DNA of 64,000 nucleotides, taken from assembly GCA_027475525.1 (NCBI GenBank), contig JAMWFC010000092.1:372001-436000 (forward strand), written 5' to 3'. Source of the DNA: Macrolepiota albuminosa. Taxonomy: Eukaryota; Basidiomycota; Agaricomycetes; Agaricales; Agaricaceae. Below are positions 57,898 to 64,000 of the stretch, piece by piece. Numbering within the stretch: position 1 is the stretch's first letter; every line of letters begins with the position of its first letter. Below the pieces are notes generated by a model. It saw only the letters and a list, made by a program, of their open reading frames with translations, did not search any database and was not told the origin of the DNA. The position numbers and the translations under genes were made by a program.

Positions 57898-58967
57898 CAG
57901 TGATGATGCCAACTGTGGTTGGGTGCACCGGACAATATGCAGTACAATGCCATCTCTAGTGCCTGGCATACGTATTTGTGAGGAGTCCTGACAGAGTCCT
58001 GATGTGCTTGAGCAAATGTAACAAGTCAATGTGCTAGGTGATAGTGCCTTGGACACTATCTAGCTAACTATAAGCACTGTAGTCTAGGCAAAGATATTGA
58101 GAAAAGAAAGAATAGTGCAACATAATGTGCCTGTAGGTGGCACCATAAATGGTGAAGACAATAAAGACAAAGCTAGCACCCAACCTTGGCGATGAAGTTA
58201 GAACAAGCTAGTGCAATTTAAACGCTGAGTGTAACTTGGTGCTCAAAGGGTTATGATTCGTTGTTATGTACATGTAAAGTAGCTATCTTTTATACTATGC
58301 ACTACTGTATTTTTGAAATAAGTCCATTCACAGCACTACTAATTAGTGCCTCTCCTCATGGTTACAGTCAATGGCAATCTGTCAACAGTGACCAGCACAC
58401 ATAGGGGACGGTGACCAACAGCATTATAACTCATTGGCCACAGTGACTCTGAACTGACTTAAAATTGTATGAGTCTGCTCACTTTTTAGTGTAATTCTGA
58501 TTGGCCAGGCCTCTTTGGGGTATGGTCAGAAAATCCTCGACAGACGCTGTGAGTTCTAATGTCAGTGCTAAACATTGTATCAATTTCTAATGAGTCAAAA
58601 TGTTGGGTTTGAGTATATCCTATGCCATTGTCATTAATTCTTTAGACTTCTGATTGAGGTGCCTTGTCAAATGGCAGTGCCTAATGCTAACCCCTTCTGG
58701 AAGTAATTGGAGTTTGATCAGAGTTACCTCCCTGCCATTGTGCTAGTGCTATGGGTCCTAAACCTCTTAAATTCTTGAAGTCAACATATAGCATGTGCTG
58801 AAGGACTGATAAATGTTGGATGAAGCTGATAAGTAGAGTTTGCAACAGGGCACCAAAGTCAGAGACATCCTGAGTCCCAGAAGATCACTAGAGTCTCCAG
58901 TATATTGAATGTTGGTAAGCCTATAATGTCTCTTGATGTGCTCAGCCTGAGTAGAAGCCTATCACTG
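57898..58967 (+). mobile_element. ~1.07-kb non-coding repeat D, copy 2, inserted in TE1
   Basis: Ends CAGTGATGATGCC...CCTATCACTG give a short inverted terminal repeat (CAGTGAT). Flanks GCCAC (left) and GCAAC (right) may be a 5-bp target duplication with one change. Removing it restores continuity of the TE1 protein. No coding capacity; copy 1 is at 11,635. Class (DNA transposon or other) cannot be settled here. Confidence 0.78.
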
Positions 58968-60628
58968 GCAACCTTTGGGAGACCCTGGGCTGACACTGCC
59001 AATACAGACAACATGCTGTGCTACATCAACGAGCTTATGCAAGGCAACAATAATCAACATCTTGCATCTGTGACAATCCTGGCCCTACTTCCTACAACTG
59101 CCCTGGCACCTCCCAAGCCAAACATCTGTCATGACTGCCCACCCCACTTTGACCTGCAGAATCCCACATGGCCCCTGATGCAGGCTCACCCATCCTGAGT
59201 TAGACATCTTCCACACAACCTGGCACTTGACCCAGCACCTGGCCCAACACCACAAGTTGATCCAGCACTGCAAAACTCCCCTGACTGTCTCTGCTACTCC
59301 TGGTCAACCCCCGAGGATGGCCTACCAGCCCATTACCTCTGCCACCCTCCACATGGAGACCAGGACCACCTTCTAACAGGAACAACCCCCCTTGAAATGA
59401 TGGACCTCTGGGCTGGGGACCCCCAGGTGAGCCATCTGAAGGAGGCCCTCTGGAAGGGTAGGGCCCCACACTCAGCAGCTTTCCTCCTCATGGAGAGGGG
59501 GGGTAACCACTATTATTACTACTACAATGCAGGACCCCCTCCCCATAATGCAGCTAGACTAGATGATGCCTGCAATGCTCTTGCCTGTGAAGGACACTTG
59601 GACATTCAGAAATCTGATGCATTTATGGGCTGGGACCCCCAGAAATGGTGTACATTCCTAACCCAGTGTCTCAATATGTTTCAGGTGAAGCTGCTCACAT
59701 TTCAGGTTGACAGCTCCAGGGTTGCCTTTGCCACCTTGTACCTCAAGGGGATCACCTTTGACCACTACATAGCCCTCATCCAGTTAGACTCCAAACAATC
59801 CAGCATTCTCCTACTGGCAAGCCTTTGTCAACAAGTTCTCAGGAAAATTCAGGATCTACAACACTGTGGCTGAAGCCAAGGACAACTTCTTCAACCTCCA
59901 GATGTGCTCCAAAGAATGCTTTACTACCTTTATTGTATGTTTTGAAAAGGAAGCTTATGAGACAGGTTGGAATTACAGCACTCTCTGATATGTCCTCCAC
60001 CATGAACTGCCACAATGCATCAAGAATGTCCTCCAGCCTACTCCAAAACAACCCTCCTATAACAGATACAAGGCTCTTGTCATGCAGATTGACCAGCACT
60101 ACTGGAAAGACCACAGCAAGTACTCGAACTCCTGGACCTCCTGGAACACATGAGAAGGTCTGCCCTAGTCTTCTAGTGACCCCCCCCCAACTCTTCAAAC
60201 CAAAACTCTGGTCCACTCCCTTTCTCTGGCAGCTGCCTCCCCAATGCTAACCCTGGTAGCGGCACCTACCCCCAGGCCCAACTTAATGCTGCTGTGGCTG
60301 TCAATGACTCTGGCAATGTCCTGAACTCTGACAAAGTCCTGAAAGACCTGGATGACACCAAATTCGCTGATGAAAGAGATGAAGAGGCCCTCTGGGCCAA
60401 CTGACTCCAGAAGAAGAGACAGCCTTGGATCAAGGTTCCAAAGGATGTGCAGGACCAACAGAGAAGGGAAGGTGTCTGTACCTTTGTGGTGAGAAAGACC
60501 ACTTCATCTCTAAGTGCCCCCAATGACAGACTATGGAATATGCCACTTGGACCTTCAAAAAAGAGGACACCACCTACAAATACTTGGAAAACAACCTGGC
60601 AATTTAGACCCAGAAGACACACTAAATT
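58968..60628 (+). pseudogene. TE1 ORF1 end and ORF2 (capsid, zinc knuckle)
   Basis: It continues with DN(M)LCYINEL (TE3 DTLCYIDEL), the Pro-rich tail ending at the same TAA after a G7 run (about 59,504), and the overlapping ORF2 with the YYYYYN tract. The capsid follows (DAFMGWDPQKWCTFL, about 59,620) and the zinc-knuckle (CGEKDHFISKC, about 60,490), to the conserved TAG near 60,605. Both ORF junctions match TE3, so they are features of the family. Similarity stops at about 60,628. Confidence 0.85.
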
Positions 60629-61345
60629 TTAGAGACAAGGTGAGCATGCAAAGACAGAATGGGTGTGCTACCAAGCAACAATATCATATGGAAATCCCTG
60701 AGAAAAAGAACCTTGTCAAAAGGGATAGAAAATTTTCTATGGAAAGGTATGCATAATGCATACAAGATAGGGAAGTATTGGGATAACATCTCTGACTGCA
60801 AGAGCAGGGCAACGTGTCCAAAATGCAGTGTGAAGGAATCACTAGAGCACATACTGACAGAATGCAAGGTATCTAGACAAATCCCAGTGTGGAACCTAGC
60901 AAATACTCTGCCAGAAAAGAGAGACCTTGTGTACAATAAACTGAGCCTGGGAAACATACTGGGCTATGCTATATCTATGGAGGAAGGAAGCAAGGACTCA
61001 GGAGAGGAGAGATATGTACATAACAATAGTGATATCCAAAGTGGCACACATGATCTGGAAAGCCAGATGCAAATAGAGAATTTCAAAAGGCTCAGACCTG
61101 GAAAGGATCTTGACTAAGAAGAGAATAGAAGAAAGATACAGGGCCATGATAGCTAGGAAGCTGAAGCTGGACTGCCTTGCCACAGATGCAGGGAGGTTTG
61201 AACAAAAGGCAGAGAAAACTAGCCTTGTGAAGAGAACATAGAAAAATCTCCTGAGAGAAGAATCAACACCACTCAGGTTATGGAGGAAGACAACTGCAGT
61301 TTTAGTGAATATTGATTGAAGACTGAGTCCCACACTTAGTGCACA
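60629..61345 (+). pseudogene. Non-LTR retrotransposon 3'-end remnant
   Basis: 60,659-61,117 and onward read the C-terminal region of Tad/L1-like elements: FLWKGMHNAYKIGKYW, then a C..C...H..C zinc motif (CPKCSVKESLEHILTEC), then WK.RC..RISKGSDLE..LTKKRIEERY and LDCL. One frame change near 61,050. It directly follows the truncated end of TE1, so this element or a deletion caused that truncation. Confidence 0.75.
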
Positions 61346-61728
61346 AAGACATTTCTGCAGGGTGGCTCCACCTTTCTGAGTGTAGATAAGCAAACCTGTT
61401 TCTACCAAGGCAGGTAAACTGCACAAGTCCTGAACTCTAGAGGCTGACATATATGTGCTGTCTACTGTTTTACCATGACTCTACCAAAAAAAAAAAATTA
61501 ACTCTTGCAGCCAGAAATTGCCTATATATTTTCAGGGAAAAAATAACATGGAAGTAGCATGACAGCTTTCCTTGTCCTTTTTCCTAGAGAAATCAGATTC
61601 TGGTGCTAGCAGTGCATACTAATAGAATACACTTTAACAGATCAAAATTTCACATAGAATTTCAGTAAATACTTATATAAACAGAGAGGTATTGAATTTA
61701 GTACTCATCAAGAGACTAGTTTCCAGAC
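61346..61728. other. AT-rich, nothing recognised
   Basis: Contains an A11 run near 61,485, a possible 3' poly-A-type end of the non-LTR fragment, but no target duplication could be paired. Confidence 0.35.
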
Positions 61729-62182
61729 TGTGTCCAACCCTATTTCAAGCTTAGTCTGATGATGCACCCACTCTTAGTACATCCAAATGACTGCTTGGCC
61801 TGTCCTATCTCCTTTTGTCTTCTAGTAGTCAGCCTTGATGAGTCATATGCATGAACCTCACTCAGCATTGGTTATTGTTAGTCATACTCCATTACATACT
61901 GGGGCCTGATTAGTAGATGATATTAGTAATAGCATAGCCACCAATGTAGTATATAAAGGCAGCCTGTAGATAGAATATCCCCAGGATAAACAATAGCAGT
62001 ATGCTTCTGGCCTACACACTGAACCTACTATAAGCTGTCTAGTGACATCTGACTGCTCAGTTAGCCTTGCCAGTCCCTTGCCTAACTCCTGCTTGCCTCT
62101 ATGCTTGCTTGACTCCTGCTTGTCACTGGTGCTTGCTGGCTCTGTAAAAGGAGTTCTGTAGATGTTAAGTGTTTCCCTTACA
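61729..62182 (-). mobile_element. LTR, family B (solo)
   Basis: On the minus strand TGTAAGGGAAACAC...GGTTGGACACA, 454 bp with TG/CA ends; matches 28,901-29,341. Flanking non-LTR fragments on both sides, no clear 5-bp duplication. Confidence 0.75.
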
Positions 62183-62239
62183 GTACTCTATTTTTTAGAG
62201 AGCTGCTGGGGTGTGCATTGATCAGAAGACAGGCCTTCC

Positions 62240-62465
62240 TGAGCAAATAATCCAGTGGATTTAAGCACTTTTCTATAATAGCTGTCTTTAAAGCAATCCA
62301 CACAGTATAGATGGCAAGGTGCAAATAAAGAATTAGGCATGAGTCAGACCTCAAAAAAGCTCCAAATGAAGCCTTGATAGTGAACAAGCTAAAGGCAGCA
62401 TTAGCTGACAGGATAAATTTGGACTGCCTAGCAGCAGACAAAAAGAGGTATAGTATAGTAAGAAG
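62240..62465 (+). pseudogene. Second non-LTR retrotransposon 3' fragment
   Basis: It reads IHTVWMARCK.RI...SDLKK and NLDCLAAD, the same C-terminal block as at 61,050-61,190. So it is a second copy rather than a continuation across LTR B. Confidence 0.6.
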
Positions 62466-63700
62466 GCCATGAATGATGGGCTAGTTAGGAATACTTAAAC
62501 AGTAAGCATGAGTAGTATGGTCAAAAACTGTAGGCCAGGCACACCTCAAACTCACCCAAGGATGACTATAATGACTACTTAAGATGGTGCATAGGAGTTC
62601 AAAAATGATCCAATGGCAACAACTAAAAATGTGGCAACATGTGATAAGATTTGATCTTGGATCAATCTCTGGAATCAATCCCATCAAACAATCATAGATT
62701 GATCATGATTGAACTGAGTATTTGAGCCACTTTCTTCCATGACACACAGTACCACTGTCATGCCAATTCCAATGCCCCACAGAATAACACAGAAGTCAAA
62801 AATGCCTGGCCAGGCTCTGACCTTAGAGAGGATAGAGAAAGCAGGCAGGGAAATAGGAGTAAGAAGAAGAGGTGCAGCCAAAGAAAAAGAATAGCCAAAC
62901 CTTTAGTCACAATGCCAAGTGCTGGCAAAGTAGAAATCAAGGTCCAGACCTAGCACAACTCTGTTCCAAGTGCTGGTGCATGCAAAGAACAACAAATTGT
63001 TGGGTAGACATGTAAATATGGCATGGCCTGTGGCATAAGATAAAAAATATAAAAGAGATGGGGTTTTGAAGGAGTTGAGTAAGCAACTCACTTGCCACAG
63101 CTTGAAGTTCCTAGGGAGTGGACTGCTTAGACTTATGAGCATTTAAGAGTTGACTTTGGGTCAGATTTGATAATATTATTCAAACCCATTTTGAGTATGA
63201 AGCCTCTTTATATTCTCAATAAATCATACATAAATTATAGCATTGTATTACAACATGTGACTAAAACTCCCCAAACTTTGTTAAATTGAAGTTTAAATTT
63301 TAATTAAAGTCTTGCCCGATTCTATTTGAGCAGCTTTTACTAAGTTTAAAACTTCTATTTTGCATCAACACACATGCATAAAGACATTTCCTTCAGTGTG
63401 GCTCCTGACTTAAGATTTTATTGACTAAAGTGAGAAATCTCACATATCTCTGGCTGTAGAGGTTGACTATTGTGAACTGTCCATTTTCTATCACAGTATC
63501 ACCAAGAAAAACATTAAGGGTTTTTAACTTATCACTGAAAAAGTAGAGATTTGACATTAACTTCTTGTCCAAGTGACACAATGCACAGAATTTGTGCACA
63601 CTCTGACTGTGGTGCATTCTCACTTTTCTAGTTATGTTATTTATGAAGCTTTCAAAACTGTCAACTATAGGTTTTCAATACCTACACAAGTGGGTCTAGT
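62466..63700. other. AT-rich region without a recognised gene
   Basis: CpG-poor; scattered short open stretches on the minus strand (62,481-63,142) have no recognisable motif. Confidence 0.35.
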
Positions 63701-64000
63701 TGACACTGTCATGGACACGTTGTGTTATAAATCTATTGAACCTAAGAACAATATTAAATTATTCCTCAATCCGATATAAGTGACTGAGGGTGTTCTACGA
63801 TGCGTTAATGTTTATATAGGTATGGGTGGATAATGAAGCCATTGTCCACACTGTAAAGTACGTCGTACTGTATGAATGTGATGGTACGTCGGTGGCCCTG
63901 ACTGCGACCCTGTGTGAAGAGTGACTGTGTGATATTGTCGAGGTCGATGTCCAACACGTTATTCTCGATGTGGGCCACCAAACAATCTATCATCCTGGAA
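63701..64000. other. CpG-richer edge, possibly an LTR
   Basis: CpG reappears from about 63,710. ATAAGTGACTGAGGGTGTTCTACG at 63,774 resembles the ATAATTGACTGAGGGTGTT part of LTR C (32,115), followed by a similar distance to a purine-rich stretch. A minus-strand open stretch at 63,993-63,805 was not recognised. The window ends before this can be decided. Confidence 0.35.

Larger units (their letters stand above)
32431..60628 (+). mobile_element. TE1: old Ty3/Gypsy element, outer layer of the nest (3' truncated)
   Basis: The LTR and gag of this element are a CpG-decayed version of TE3. It is split at 33,969/57,543 by TE2 and again by repeat D at 57,898-58,967. The sequence ends in the zinc-knuckle/ORF2 end region at about 60,628, so pol and 3' LTR are lost. 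Where CpG sites in TE3 remain CG, TE1 usually has TG or CA. Confidence 0.85.

Overview
The window reads as a basidiomycete (most likely Agaricomycetes) genome segment. The reasons are the dense short spliceosomal introns (41-109 bp) with CTGAC-type branch points, a KDZ-type transposase remnant, chromodomain Ty3/Gypsy elements, and CpG-depleted old transposons. Only two ordinary host genes are visible; nearly everything else is transposable-element sequence of several ages. No rRNA, tRNA or CRISPR could be supported.

Layout. 1-20.5 kb is an AT-rich, CpG-poor transposon graveyard: KDZ-like fragments (0.4-1.3 and 12.7-13.9 kb), a Gypsy pol remnant with its 3' LTR (2.4-4.7 kb), a Tc1/mariner remnant (5.0-5.7 kb), a reverse-strand Gypsy gag-protease remnant (8.3-11.5 kb), a 1.05-kb non-coding repeat (11.6-12.7 kb), and a decayed Copia element with two LTRs (13.9-19.1 kb). 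20.5-25.9 kb is a CpG-normal host island with two divergent genes: TVP38 (minus, six exons) and a protein kinase (plus, six exons). Both gene models give total lengths divisible by three. 26.2-32.4 kb holds a non-LTR retrotransposon riddled with LTR fragments and solo LTRs.

32.4-60.6 kb is a three-level nest. TE1, an old decayed Gypsy element (plus strand), is split by TE2, a 174-bp-LTR Gypsy element (minus strand, TSD GAGTT, 33,970-57,542). TE2 is split by TE3, a younger copy of the TE1 family (plus strand, TSD CCCAA, 37,586-49,292). A second copy of the 1.05-kb repeat also sits in TE1. TE3 has a Pro-rich ORF1, a capsid/zinc-knuckle ORF2 and a pol with two tandem retropepsin domains and a chromodomain. 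It also carries an antisense, intron-containing gene between pol and the 3' LTR. TE2 has a single-frame gag-pol and an extra ~980-residue sense ORF after pol; TE3 landed four codons after that ORF's start. 60.6-64 kb has non-LTR 3'-end fragments, a solo LTR and a CpG-richer edge.

An important caveat: at least 20 tandem duplications with a period of exactly 77 bp occur, almost all in the transposons. They look like an assembly (k=77) artefact and cause most apparent frameshifts in TE2 and TE3. Genuine decay is mainly CpG to TpG/CpA change, which created the TGA stops.
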